Assembly: GCF_042675965.1 (NCBI RefSeq)
Contig: NZ_JBHTKJ010000026.1
Span: forward strand, 50,932-114,931
Reading direction: 5' to 3'
DNA: 64,000 nt
From: Virgibacillus_R byunsanensis
GTDB taxonomy: Bacteria; Bacillota; Bacilli; Bacillales; Amphibacillaceae
A program made the translations under genes and the position numbers. The notes below the pieces were generated by a model. The model was not told the DNA's origin, searched no databases, and was given only the letters and a program-made list of their open reading frames with translations. This document shows positions 1 to 8,145 of this stretch, piece after piece (within the stretch, counting starts at the first letter, position 1; the number at the start of each line of letters is the position of its first letter).

Positions 1-791
1 TAATAGCAATTATATTCACATTTTTAATCCATTTAGTTAACAAGCAGGTATACACGCTTAAAAAATACCAAGAACAGGAAGAAGAACTTAAGGAAACACG
101 GATAGCTTTAGTTGAGTCAAAGGTGTATGAGGAAATGACTATGCTGGTTCATGACTTAAAAACCCCCCTTGTGACAGTTGAAGGTTTACTTTCTTTAATA
201 GAGATGAAAATGCAGCTTTCAGAAGATAGACCATTAGCTACTTATTTAAAACGAACGGATAAATCGATCGAAATAATGAAGGATATGATTTCTGAAATTC
301 TCTATGAAAATATTAAACAACCTATTCATATTAAGGAACTGTTAGAATATGTCACAAGTCATTTAAATCTAGATGAACAATTTATTGATCTGGATATTAA
401 AATGGAACCAAACTTACCTCAAATATATGTAAATAAAACTCGATTTTCCCGTGCCATATCCAATATATTAGAAAATGCAGTCACTTCTTTGGCAGGAAAA
501 GAAGGATATATACATATTAATGTCAAAAGAATAGATAGCGATATTTTGTTTCAAATACAGGATAACGGACCAGGAATTAAAAATTCACATTTAAAAAATA
601 TTTGGATAGATGGATTTAGCACGAGAAACTCTTCTGGGATTGGGCTTTCTTTTGTAAAACGTGTTGTAGAAAATCATGAAGGAACAGTGACCGTAGATAG
701 TGTTCCAGGTAGCCATACCCAAATGAATATCTTGCTACCAATCCATAAGGTAGGTGAACAAACCAATGAATACATCCATACTAATCGTTGA
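1..791 (+). CDS. Sensor histidine kinase, C-terminal part (5' end outside window)
   Basis: The reading frame is open from base 3, so the true start lies upstream. The first codons encode a hydrophobic segment (IAIIFTFLIHLV) and then a charged Glu/Lys-rich linker like a coiled coil, so the kinase is membrane-anchored with this part in the cytoplasm. The dimerisation/phosphoacceptor helix carries HDLKTPL, with His the likely autophosphorylation site. An HATPase domain follows, with an N-box (NILENAV), a G1 box (DNGPGI) and a G2 box (GIGLSFVKRVV). The stop overlaps the response regulator start, so the two are translationally coupled and form a cognate pair. The sensor domain is out of view and no stimulus can be named. 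Class is certain, specific identity unknown. Confidence 0.85.
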   Translation, partial: IAIIFTFLIHLVNKQVYTLKKYQEQEEELKETRIALVESKVYEEMTMLVHDLKTPLVTVEGLLSLIEMKMQLSEDRPLATYLKRTDKSIEIMKDMISEILYENIKQPIHIKELLEYVTSHLNLDEQFIDLDIKMEPNLPQIYVNKTRFSRAISNILENAVTSLAGKEGYIHINVKRIDSDILFQIQDNGPGIKNSHLKNIWIDGFSTRNSSGIGLSFVKRVVENHEGTVTVDSVPGSHTQMNILLPIHKVGEQTNEYIHTNR

Positions 792-1377
792 TGATAATGA
801 AGATATTCGATTTACATTAAAAGAAATTTGTGAATATGCTAATTGGAATGTAATACAAGCATCAACTGGAAAAAGAGCAGTGGAACTATTCCATATGCTA
901 AATCCAGATTTAGTCTTGCTGGACTATCATATGCCCGATTGGGATGGAATTAAAACAACAAAAGAAATGAGGAAAGCAAATGCAAGTACTCCCATCATTG
1001 TTTTAACGGTCGATGAACGTCAAGAAATTGCTAATAACTTTTTAGATGCTGGTGCTACAGACTTTGCACTAAAGCCAATTAAAGCACCAGACCTAATTTC
1101 AAGAATCAAAATAAATTTAAAAATAGCCAAGTTAACAGAAGATAAAGACAGTGCCTTTGTCGAGAAAGGAATAAAACAAGCAACGATGATGTCTATCAAA
1201 AACTTTCTCATACAACAAGAGCAACCGACCACCATAAATGAAATTCAACTTGCATTACCAATTGCATACCAAACCGTTCATCGATACTTAAATTACCTTG
1301 AAGGAAGAGGTGAAGTTGAAGTTCTTGCACAGTACGGGAAAAAAGGGCGGCCTAAAAATAAATATAAGCTTGTTTAA
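766..1377 (+). CDS. Response regulator, receiver plus C-terminal helix-turn-helix
   Basis: Residues 1-115 form a CheY-like receiver: acidic pair in VDDNEDIRF, phosphoacceptor Asp in LLDYHMPDWDG, conserved Thr in VLTVDE and Lys in ALKPIKAPD. The C-terminal 60 residues look like a winged helix-turn-helix (TINEIQLALPIAYQTVHRYL) ending in a basic GRPKNKY stretch, reminiscent of the CitT/DctR/MalR group of Bacillus regulators. I take ATG at 766, not the upstream GTG at 754, because an AGGTG ribosome site lies nine bases before the ATG. The gene overlaps the kinase gene by 26 bases. Members of this group often control transport of carboxylates or similar substrates, but the visible kinase part does not allow a substrate call. 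Confidence 0.8.
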   Translation: MNTSILIVDDNEDIRFTLKEICEYANWNVIQASTGKRAVELFHMLNPDLVLLDYHMPDWDGIKTTKEMRKANASTPIIVLTVDERQEIANNFLDAGATDFALKPIKAPDLISRIKINLKIAKLTEDKDSAFVEKGIKQATMMSIKNFLIQQEQPTTINEIQLALPIAYQTVHRYLNYLEGRGEVEVLAQYGKKGRPKNKYKLV

Positions 1378-1461
1378 ATTAGTATATAGGTTTATTTTAC
1401 TTAGATAAGGGAATGATGGAAGAAGAATTTTTATGATTTCTTAAGTATCAGTAAATTTATT

Positions 1462-1505
1462 GTCAAACGTTTTCGTTTGACCTTAATTGACCTTTTAGTT
1501 ATCAT
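1462..1505 (+). promoter_or_regulatory. clpP promoter with CtsR-type heptad operator
   Basis: Read on the minus strand, 1492-1476 gives GGTCAAT-TAA-GGTCAAA, one mismatch from the CtsR direct-repeat consensus RGTCAAA-NAN-RGTCAAA. It overlaps a sigma-A promoter: -35 TTGACC at 1477-1482, a 17-base spacer, -10 TATCAT at 1500-1505. A third GTCAAA half-site in the opposite orientation at 1462-1467 makes a perfect 8-bp inverted repeat with the operator edge around a TTTT loop (1462-1481). Heat-shock derepression of clpP by loss of CtsR is the family expectation; ctsR itself is not in the window. Confidence 0.85.
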
Positions 1506-1560
1506 AAAATTAGATCCAAATTAATTGGATACACGTTAAGGAATAAGGGAGGATTTTCAC

Positions 1561-2160
1561 ATGAATTTAATACCTACAGTTATTGAACAAACGAACCGTG
1601 GAGAACGCGCATATGATATTTACTCACGTTTATTAAAAGACCGTATTATTATGCTTGGAAGTGCTATAGATGACAATGTATCCAACTCAATCGTAGCACA
1701 ATTACTGTTCTTGGAAGCAGAAGATCCAGACAAAGATATTTCCATATACATCAACTCACCAGGTGGATCGATTACAGCAGGTATGGCAATCTATGATACC
1801 ATGCAATTTATTAAATCAGACGTATCAACCATTTGTACTGGTATGGCAGCATCTATGGGTGCATTCTTATTGGCTGCTGGTGAAAAAGGTAAACGATATG
1901 CACTACCAAATAGTGAAGTAATGATTCACCAACCATTAGGTGGTACTCAGGGGCAAGCATCTGATATTGAAATTCATGCTAGACGTATTATTGAAATGCG
2001 TGAAAAAATCAACAAAATTCTATCTGAGCGTACAGGACAGCCTTTGGAAGTTATTCAACGTGATACAGACCGTGATAATTTCATGACTGCTGAGAAATCA
2101 GTTGAATATGGTATGATTGACAAGATTCTTGAGCGTAATACAGATAAAGATAAAAAGTAA
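1561..2160 (+). CDS. clpP: ATP-dependent Clp protease proteolytic subunit
   Basis: 199 residues, the usual ClpP length. The catalytic triad is intact: Ser98 in GMAASMGA, His123 in MIHQPLGG and Asp172 in DRDNFMTAEK; the oxyanion-loop motif SPGGS is at about residues 66-70. ClpP forms a cytoplasmic tetradecameric serine protease that degrades substrates unfolded by ClpX, ClpC or ClpE. The ATG follows a strong AAGGGAGG ribosome site. It is monocistronic, with the CtsR-type operator upstream and repeat DNA plus a bidirectional terminator downstream. Confidence 0.98.
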   Translation: MNLIPTVIEQTNRGERAYDIYSRLLKDRIIMLGSAIDDNVSNSIVAQLLFLEAEDPDKDISIYINSPGGSITAGMAIYDTMQFIKSDVSTICTGMAASMGAFLLAAGEKGKRYALPNSEVMIHQPLGGTQGQASDIEIHARRIIEMREKINKILSERTGQPLEVIQRDTDRDNFMTAEKSVEYGMIDKILERNTDKDKK

Positions 2161-2162
2161 GT

Positions 2163-2480
2163 AACAAAAGCGCAAGCGCCCGTTTAGCGACGTATGGGCT
2201 GCGCCCGCGCATCGCGGGTGGGTCGACGTTGCCGCGCAAAGCGGCGAAGTTAGTCGATCTTCCAAATTCGCATGAGATAAAGGAAACACGAAGAGCGGTA
2301 GCGATTCGATGTTGACTTATCGTAAGGAGGATCAGGAAGCCCACTAACAGCACGGGCGCTGGCCGATGACGCCACGTCCTGTGGCGTCATCGGCACTAGT
2401 ACGTCCTGTACGTCGGAGCTGGACGTGGCTTAAGCAGTAAATAAATTATCCACAGGCTCCTAATTTTATAATTTCCTAGA
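2163..2480. repeat. Intergenic mosaic repeat, family A copy 1
   Basis: Non-coding, GC-rich DNA between clpP and crh. Long blocks recur at 6574-6932 and 42148-42530: the opening block with TTTAGCGACGTATGGG, the GTTGACTTATC block and the closing block GAGCTGGACGTGGCTTAAGC followed by AAATTATCCACAGGCTCC. This copy lacks a central portion present in the other two. It has several internal palindromes, for example around 2367-2391 (GATGACGCCACG/CGTGGCGTCATC type). No convincing ORF on either strand. Confidence 0.8.
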
Positions 2481-2488
2481 CAGTTAAG

Positions 2489-2523
2489 AAAATCCCCCTC
2501 CATCATAGATGGAGGGGGATTTT
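2489..2523. terminator. Bidirectional terminator between clpP and crh
   Basis: A perfect 16-bp stem (AAAATCCCCCTCCATC and its complement) around a 3-base loop, with A-runs on the left and T-runs on the right, so it can stop clpP from the left and crh from the right. Confidence 0.9.
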
Positions 2524-2550
2524 AAATGAAATTATGTTATAACGTACTAG

Positions 2551-2814
2551 TTATGAATTCGTAACAAAAGTAGTTAAATGATTTAGTGCTACTTCCTCAT
2601 CCGAACCATCGGCTATTAATGTGATTTCTTCCCCAGTTGTAATAGCTAAACTCATCAGACCCATAATACTTTTTGCATTTACTCTCTTCCCATCTTTTTC
2701 TAGAAACAAATGTGCAGAATAACGATTTGCTTCTTGTACAAACTGAGCAGCCGGCCTTGCTTGTAACCCACTATCAAGTTTGATTGTAACAGATCTTTCA
2801 ACCAAAGTACTCAT
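2551..2814 (-). CDS. crh: HPr-like catabolite repression protein Crh
   Basis: 87 residues of the PTS HPr fold. The site that is His15 in HPr is Gln here (GLQARPAA), which separates Crh from HPr and rules out phosphotransfer from enzyme I. The regulatory serine is kept in NAKSIMGLMSL (about Ser46), the target of HPr kinase, whose gene hprK is also in this window. Crh-Ser-P serves as a CcpA co-effector in Bacilli. It is the last gene of the yvcI-rapZ-yvcK-whiA-crh cluster in the same order as B. subtilis, with about 200 bases between it and whiA. Confidence 0.95.
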   Translation of the reverse strand: MSTLVERSVTIKLDSGLQARPAAQFVQEANRYSAHLFLEKDGKRVNAKSIMGLMSLAITTGEEITLIADGSDEEVALNHLTTFVTNS

Positions 2815-3017
2815 CCTCTCCTGTTTTCGTAACCGCTATCATTTTTGAATAATCAACGTAATAGCTAATCTTCATTATATATAGGTAAAATACACATAAT
2901 CGACAGTACAGCAATACTGTTCTGTCGACTTTTTAACATGTAGAAATATTTTCTATTTTGATTACTTTAAATTATCGATATTATATCATGGAACCTGATT
3001 AAATGATATAGAACAGT

Positions 3018-3968
3018 TTACTTTTTAAGCAACGTTCCATTCTGTCTAACTTTTTCAGCGAATTCATCTATTTTCTTCAGACGATGATTTACACCAGATT
3101 TGGAAATCTCGCCACTTGAAACAAGCTCTCCTAATTCCTTTAATGATATATCCTGATGCTGGACACGTAAGATAGCGACTTCTCGTAACTTTTCCGGTAA
3201 CGCATCCAATCCAACGGTATTTTCAATAAAGTTAATGTTCTCGATCTGTCGGAATGCAGCACCAATCGTTTTGTTAAGATTAGCAGTCTCACAGTTCACT
3301 AATCGATTTACCGAATTACGCATATCTCTGACAATACGAACATCTTCAAACTTGAACAATGCATTATATGCTCCGATTATGCTAAGGAACTCTGTAATTT
3401 TTTCTGCTTCTTTAATATATGTTATATAGCCATTTTTCCGCTCTAATTTTCGTGCACGAAGTTTAAAGCTATTTAACAATTTACATAAAGCTTCATTGTG
3501 TTCTTGATAAAAATTAGATATTTCTAAATGATAGGATGAAGTTTCAGGATTGTTTATCGAACCCCCTGCTAAAAAAGCACCTCTTAGATAGGATCTTTTA
3601 CAACAATTCTTCTTTAGGTATTTAGTTGAAATGGTCCGAATAAACTTGTACGGTTCCTGTAAGATATCTAAGTCACCTAATAACATTTGAACATCTTCTT
3701 TCATACGAACAATGTAAACATTATTTTTCTTAAGCTTCATTTTCTTACGTACAAGTAATTCAACTGGAAATGAATATAGTGACTTAATCAAAGTATAGAT
3801 GCGACGTGCTATTGCCGCATTTTCCGTTTGCACATCTAATACATATTTTTGTTTAGATAACGAAATAGCACCATTCATTCGAATTAGTGCTGCAAGTTCA
3901 GCTTGTGAACAGCATTCGTCTACTTCAACGGTTGTTGATTCTTTTTTTATCTCAGATGCAAATGACAT
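3018..3968 (-). CDS. whiA: DNA-binding protein WhiA
   Basis: About 316 residues. The N-terminal part (residues 1-200) has the degenerate LAGLIDADG-type fold (YLRGAFLAGGSIN), and the C-terminal part has a helix-turn-helix (ISLKELGELV then SGVNHRLKKIDEFA). WhiA is a conserved cytoplasmic DNA-binding protein linked to division and chromosome segregation in Bacilli and to sporulation in Streptomyces. I prefer ATG at 3968 over GTG at 3971, because AGGAGG stands seven bases before the ATG. Operon with yvcK upstream and crh downstream. Confidence 0.95.
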   Translation of the reverse strand: MSFASEIKKESTTVEVDECCSQAELAALIRMNGAISLSKQKYVLDVQTENAAIARRIYTLIKSLYSFPVELLVRKKMKLKKNNVYIVRMKEDVQMLLGDLDILQEPYKFIRTISTKYLKKNCCKRSYLRGAFLAGGSINNPETSSYHLEISNFYQEHNEALCKLLNSFKLRARKLERKNGYITYIKEAEKITEFLSIIGAYNALFKFEDVRIVRDMRNSVNRLVNCETANLNKTIGAAFRQIENINFIENTVGLDALPEKLREVAILRVQHQDISLKELGELVSSGEISKSGVNHRLKKIDEFAEKVRQNGTLLKK

Positions 3969-4041
3969 CACACCACCTCCTCATCATTAGAAAATCTAAG
4001 TTGCACTTGTCTACTGAAAAATGGTAATTATATTTTATAAG

Positions 4042-4989
4042 TTATATGATCGAATAGAGTAACTTGGCAATTTTAGATGTATCATGTCGTAACGTTGACT
4101 GTGTATGACTAATGATGTCACCTTCAATAATCTGTAAGCCCATCTCGAGTAAACGATCCGTATCATACACGACTGGCTTCGCATTTTCTTCTGCATATAC
4201 TTCTCTAACTGCCCTTTTTATAGGCTCATTGTGTACAATGATGGAATCCACAGACCCTTCACCAACATGATCAAAAATCGCTTGGACATGATCAGAAGCA
4301 GTAAAGCCGGTAGTCTCCCCTTCTTGTGTCATAACGTTACAAACATAAACAACTTTTCCCTTTGCATCTTGTATCGCGGTGTCTATTTGTGGAATAATCA
4401 TATTCGGTAATATACTTGTATAAAGACTCCCCGGTGCAACCACAACTAAATCGGCATTTTCAATTGCACGAACTGCGTTAGGTAAGGGTTGTACGGGATT
4501 AGGCCTAAGAAACACACGCTTAATCTTCTTATTTGCAAGTGGAATTTTAGATTCTCCTGATACAATGGATCCATCTATCATTTTCGCATGTAAAGACATA
4601 CTTTCATTCGATATTGGGTATATCTTTCCTTTTACATTTAATACTCTTGATATTTCCTTAATACCAGTATAAAAATTACCAGTAATAGAGGTCATAGCTG
4701 CTAACAACAAATTACCCATCGAGTGACCTGATAATCCATTACCAATTGTAAATCGATGTTGAAAAAGTTCTAACAACATCGGTTCTGCATCAGATAAAGC
4801 AGCTATTACATTTCGAATATCTCCTGGGGCCGGTATGGCCAGTTCGGTTCGTAGCCTACCCGTACTCCCACCGTCATCAGCTACTGTAACAAGCGCTGTT
4901 AGTTGGATGGGTAAATCCTTTAATCCGCGGAGCAGCACTGGCATACCAGTACCACCACCAATTACAACAACATTAGGCATCCTAGTCAT
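4042..4989 (-). CDS. yvcK: Gluconeogenesis factor YvcK/GlmR
   Basis: 315 residues of the CofD/YvcK family. A nucleotide-sugar-binding loop (VVVIGGGTGMP) opens the protein, followed by the family signature DDGGSTGRLR and the GNGLSGHSMGNLLLAA segment. In B. subtilis YvcK (GlmR) binds UDP-GlcNAc, stimulates GlmS, and is needed for growth and morphology on gluconeogenic carbon sources. The start at 4989 lies two bases after the rapZ stop with an AAAGGG site inside the end of rapZ, so translation is coupled. ATG at 4980 is a possible alternative start. Confidence 0.95.
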   Translation of the reverse strand: MTRMPNVVVIGGGTGMPVLLRGLKDLPIQLTALVTVADDGGSTGRLRTELAIPAPGDIRNVIAALSDAEPMLLELFQHRFTIGNGLSGHSMGNLLLAAMTSITGNFYTGIKEISRVLNVKGKIYPISNESMSLHAKMIDGSIVSGESKIPLANKKIKRVFLRPNPVQPLPNAVRAIENADLVVVAPGSLYTSILPNMIIPQIDTAIQDAKGKVVYVCNVMTQEGETTGFTASDHVQAIFDHVGEGSVDSIIVHNEPIKRAVREVYAEENAKPVVYDTDRLLEMGLQIIEGDIISHTQSTLRHDTSKIAKLLYSII

Positions 4990-4991
4990 TG

Positions 4992-5876
4992 TTAATGACC
5001 CTTTCTTTTGTCAATATCTCGATGGCTAATATGCGTAATATATGATGAAGACAGCTTTTTAGCGAAATGTTCTGCAAGCGCCACAGATCGATGCTGTCCA
5101 CCTGTGCAACCGATCGCAACAACAAGTTGTGACTTCCCTTCTTTTTTATACTGAGGTAGCATGAATTGCAGTAAATCAAGTACTTTTTCATTAAACTTTT
5201 GGGTGTCTGACCATTTAAACACATATGAAGATACCTCAGGATTCAGTCCAGTTAAGGGCTGCATATGGGCAACATAATGTGGATTTGGTAAAAACCGTAC
5301 ATCAAAAACTAAATCTGCATCGATTGGTATGCCATATTTAAAGCCAAAAGAAACCATATGAACTGAAAAAATCTCCTGCTTCTCTTCTGTATATGCTTTT
5401 AATATTTTTTCTCGTAATTCTTTTGGTTTTAAGTTGGTAGTATCAATAATCCGCTGGGCTCTTCCTCTTAACTCATCAAGAATATTTCGTTCTTGCTGGA
5501 TACCATTCAGCGGTAGGCCTCCTACAGCTAATGGGTGGGAACGCCTTGTTTCTTTATACCTCGTTACAAGCGCTTCATCTTTCGCATCAAGAAAGAGGAT
5601 ATGTTCATGAAGCCAATCTTCATCACCCAGTATATCCAAAGCTTCAAACAACGAATCGAAAAATTCTCGTCCACGTAAATCCATTACAAGAGCCACTTTT
5701 CGAATATTGTTCGTTGCATCTTTCATTAGTTCTAGGAACTTCGGTAGTAACGCGGGAGGTAAATTGTCTACACAATAGTATCCCAAATCTTCAAAGCTCT
5801 GAACTGCAACTGTTTTTCCAGCACCAGACATCCCCGTTATAACTACTAATTTTGTTTCTTGTTCATTCGTACCCAT
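4992..5876 (-). CDS. rapZ: RNase adapter/nucleotide-binding protein RapZ (YvcJ)
   Basis: 294 residues. A Walker A motif GMSGAGKT lies near residues 15-22; the C-terminal domain carries AIGCTGGQHRSVALAE, the family hallmark proposed to bind a small sugar ligand. In enterobacteria RapZ guides RNase E to the sRNA GlmZ; Bacilli lack that pathway and the B. subtilis homologue YvcJ is a GTP/ATP-binding protein affecting competence gene expression. Its neighbour yvcK senses UDP-GlcNAc, suggesting a joint cell-wall precursor theme. ATG preceded by GGGAGGG. Confidence 0.95.
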   Translation of the reverse strand: MGTNEQETKLVVITGMSGAGKTVAVQSFEDLGYYCVDNLPPALLPKFLELMKDATNNIRKVALVMDLRGREFFDSLFEALDILGDEDWLHEHILFLDAKDEALVTRYKETRRSHPLAVGGLPLNGIQQERNILDELRGRAQRIIDTTNLKPKELREKILKAYTEEKQEIFSVHMVSFGFKYGIPIDADLVFDVRFLPNPHYVAHMQPLTGLNPEVSSYVFKWSDTQKFNEKVLDLLQFMLPQYKKEGKSQLVVAIGCTGGQHRSVALAEHFAKKLSSSYITHISHRDIDKRKGH

Positions 5877-5890
5877 TATGTATCCCTCCC

Positions 5891-6355
5891 TTAAGGTCCA
5901 GATGGGTCTTGACGTATATCAAGGAGCTCATAGTCCTCCGTGTAAGCAAACAATGCAAACAACATAGATTCGGATGATAACATATGCTCAAAGATTTTGT
6001 GATCTCCTTCTGCCATTGGTAGCGTTTGTATCTGATCAAGAGCTACCCATTCCAGATCACCTTCTTCACAGTGCTTCGTTAATTCTCCCTCATAAGTACG
6101 GCATATGAACGTAAACATCATCCACTCCTGAACAATTTTCTTTTCTCTAAAAACATTAAACGTAAAAGTTCCAATCATTTTTGGGTCTAATAAATCTAAT
6201 GCTGTTTCTTCACGATACTCTCTAATAACTGATTCCTTAACAGTTTCTCCTTCTTCCATCTTTCCACCAGGTATTGCATACCACCCTCGTCGTGGCTTCT
6301 TTAAAAGCAACACCCTATTATCATTTATTAATATGCAGTTAGTTACACGTTGCAT
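5891..6355 (-). CDS. yvcI: Nudix hydrolase (YvcI-like)
   Basis: 154 residues with a nearly canonical Nudix box, GKMEEGETVKESVIREYREE, at about residues 31-50. It provides the Glu residues that bind Mg2+ for cleavage of nucleoside-diphosphate-linked substrates. It leads the rapZ-yvcK-whiA-crh cluster, the yvcI position in B. subtilis, 14 bases before rapZ. Substrate unknown; the family includes 8-oxo-dGTPases and RNA 5'-pyrophosphohydrolases, and sequence alone does not decide. Confidence 0.9.
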   Translation of the reverse strand: MQRVTNCILINDNRVLLLKKPRRGWYAIPGGKMEEGETVKESVIREYREETALDLLDPKMIGTFTFNVFREKKIVQEWMMFTFICRTYEGELTKHCEEGDLEWVALDQIQTLPMAEGDHKIFEHMLSSESMLFALFAYTEDYELLDIRQDPSGP

Positions 6356-6402
6356 GCATTATTCACCTATTTTCATGTAAAACTAAGAAATACACTACTA
6401 CT

Positions 6403-6432
6403 ATTATACAATGAAAAATTCCAAAGCAACAA
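6403..6432 (-). promoter_or_regulatory. Predicted sigma-A promoter of the yvcI-crh cluster
   Basis: On the minus strand a perfect -10 TATAAT (6408-6403) stands 48 bases before the yvcI start, with TTGTTG (6432-6427) 18 bases further upstream as a weak -35. Confidence 0.5.
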
Positions 6433-6573
6433 GGATATGTTTATAACAAAAGCTTCCATTGTTCCTTATGTTTACCCGAAATGTCATTGACTAATGGTAC
6501 CAAGATAACGGAAATTGCCTCAACAGCACATATACTGTAGCTAGAAGTACTAACGTTAAACTAGAACAACAGT
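6433..6573. other. Intergenic spacer without recognisable content
   Basis: AT-rich DNA between the yvcI promoter and the family A repeat. I see no ORF with a ribosome site and no strong hairpin. Confidence 0.4.
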
Positions 6574-6932
6574 ACAAGCGCTCATTTAGCGACGTATGGG
6601 TTGCGCCCGTTCATCGCGGGTGGGTCAACGCTGCCGCCGAAAGCGGTGGTTTTAGTCGATCTTCCTCAATTACTATGAGATTCACTCCAGAGTATAAGAT
6701 TCACTTTGACTTTCTCCATTATTGACGATAAGTCAAGTTCATCTAAAATGAAACATGCTCCTTCATAGGGCTATGAAGAAGTTGGACCGAGAGCCCGATT
6801 TTAGTCGGCCTTCCTTTTGCTTAAGCGAATCGATGTTGACTTATCATAAGAAGGATCAGAAAAGCCCACTAACAGCAGAGCTGGACGTGGCTGATTTTCT
6901 GGAAAATATACATAACTTTCAAGTTATATAGT
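6574..6932. repeat. Intergenic mosaic repeat, family A copy 2
   Basis: Shares with copies 1 and 3 the TTTAGCGACGTATGGG opening, the CATCGCGGGTGGGTC block, TTAGTCGATCTTCC, the ATGAGATTCACTCCAGAGTA middle block and the TTTTAGTCGGCCTTCCTTT block. The end is different: after GAGCTGGACGTGGCTGATTTT it runs into GGAAAATATACATAACTTTCAAG, a tail also present at the end of the fragment at 36872-37020. Confidence 0.8.
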
Positions 6933-6944
6933 TTCTTTACTAGC

Positions 6945-6977
6945 AAAAAAAATGCACAGATGCTCGGCACCTGTGCA
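6945..6977 (-). terminator. Rho-independent terminator downstream of trxB
   Basis: Stem TGCACAG (6953-6959) pairs with CTGTGCA (6971-6977); read on the minus strand it is followed by eight T residues. It lies about 130 bases past the trxB stop; a second AT-only hairpin (AATAAAAACAA type) directly abuts the stop at 7079-7110. Confidence 0.75.
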
Positions 6978-7107
6978 ATAAACTAATTTATCTATTAAAA
7001 GGGGGTCAATTAGTTAATTACATTGTACCCCAAAATTATTTCGTGCATGTTACAACAGCGTTAAAATGCAATTACTTTATAATAAAAACAATTTACATTT
7101 GTTTTTA

Positions 7108-8061
7108 TTATGATTTAGCAGCTTTAAGTTCTTCCATTAATTCTTCAATATATTTTTGTGCTGCCTCAGCAGCTATACTCCCATCACCAGTAGCAGTAAC
7201 AATTTGACGCAATGTTTTTTCACGGATATCTCCAGCTGCAAACACGCCTGGAACACTCGTTTCCATGTGTTCATTTGTTGGGATATACCCTTCATCATTT
7301 GTAATTCCAAGTGATTTGAATGGTTCGCTCAACGGTACCATTCCAATATAGATAAATACCCCATCAATTGGATAGTCATTTTCTTCACCTGTTTTGTTGT
7401 TATGCAATGATACACTGCTAACTTTACCATCAGGTCCATTTATAGTTTTTGCAACAGTATCCCATACAAAATCAATTTTTTCATTATCAAAAGCACGCTG
7501 TTGAATAATCTTTTGAGCACGAAGTTCATCACGACGATGAACAACGGTAACTTTATTGGCAAAGCGTGTTAAATATATACCCTCTTCAACCGCAGAGTCT
7601 CCTCCACCGATGACAACAAGGTTTTTCTCTTTGAAAAAGGCACCATCACAAACAGCACAATAGGAAACTCCACGTCCGCCTAATTCTTCTTCACCAGGAA
7701 TACCTATTTTCTTGTATTGTGCGCCTGTAGTGATAATTAGTACTCGTGTGTTATATTCCTTTTTACCTGCAATTACAGTTTTATAATCACCATGATCAAT
7801 AACCTCTTTAATATCGCCATATGCATATTCAGCACCAAACTTCTTGGAATGCTCAAACATATTATTGGACAAATCTGGCCCTAAAATATGATCATAACCA
7901 GGGTAATTTTCCACATCTTCCGTGTTAGCCATCTGGCCGCCTGGAATACCACGTTCAATCATTAATGTTTCTAAATTTGCACGAGATGCGTAAACAGCCG
8001 CTGTCATTCCAGCCGGTCCAGCACCTGCAATAATAACATCATACATACGGTCTTCGGACAT
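7108..8061 (-). CDS. trxB: Thioredoxin-disulfide reductase
   Basis: 317 residues. An FAD-binding GAGPAGMTAA motif lies near residue 12, the redox-active pair is CAVC in SYCAVCDGAFF, the NADPH site is VVIGGGDSAVEEG, and the C-terminal FAD motif is FAAGDIREK. Reduces thioredoxin with NADPH in the cytoplasm. The dipeptide between the cysteines is Ala-Val rather than the commoner Ala-Thr, an ordinary variant. The TPR gene precedes it by 84 bases, as yvcD-trxB in B. subtilis. Confidence 0.97.
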   Translation of the reverse strand: MSEDRMYDVIIAGAGPAGMTAAVYASRANLETLMIERGIPGGQMANTEDVENYPGYDHILGPDLSNNMFEHSKKFGAEYAYGDIKEVIDHGDYKTVIAGKKEYNTRVLIITTGAQYKKIGIPGEEELGGRGVSYCAVCDGAFFKEKNLVVIGGGDSAVEEGIYLTRFANKVTVVHRRDELRAQKIIQQRAFDNEKIDFVWDTVAKTINGPDGKVSSVSLHNNKTGEENDYPIDGVFIYIGMVPLSEPFKSLGITNDEGYIPTNEHMETSVPGVFAAGDIREKTLRQIVTATGDGSIAAEAAQKYIEELMEELKAAKS

Positions 8062-8145
8062 TTACTTCAGCCCCTTTTCTCTAATAAATATAAGCCATAT
8101 ATATCGTATAAGACACTGTCCTGTACGTCTACTATTCTGCTCAAC

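Noticed and set aside
2081..2353. Minus-strand open frame across the end of clpP and repeat A1
   Set aside because: No ribosome site, composition tracks the GC-rich repeat, and the frame is not kept in the other repeat copies.
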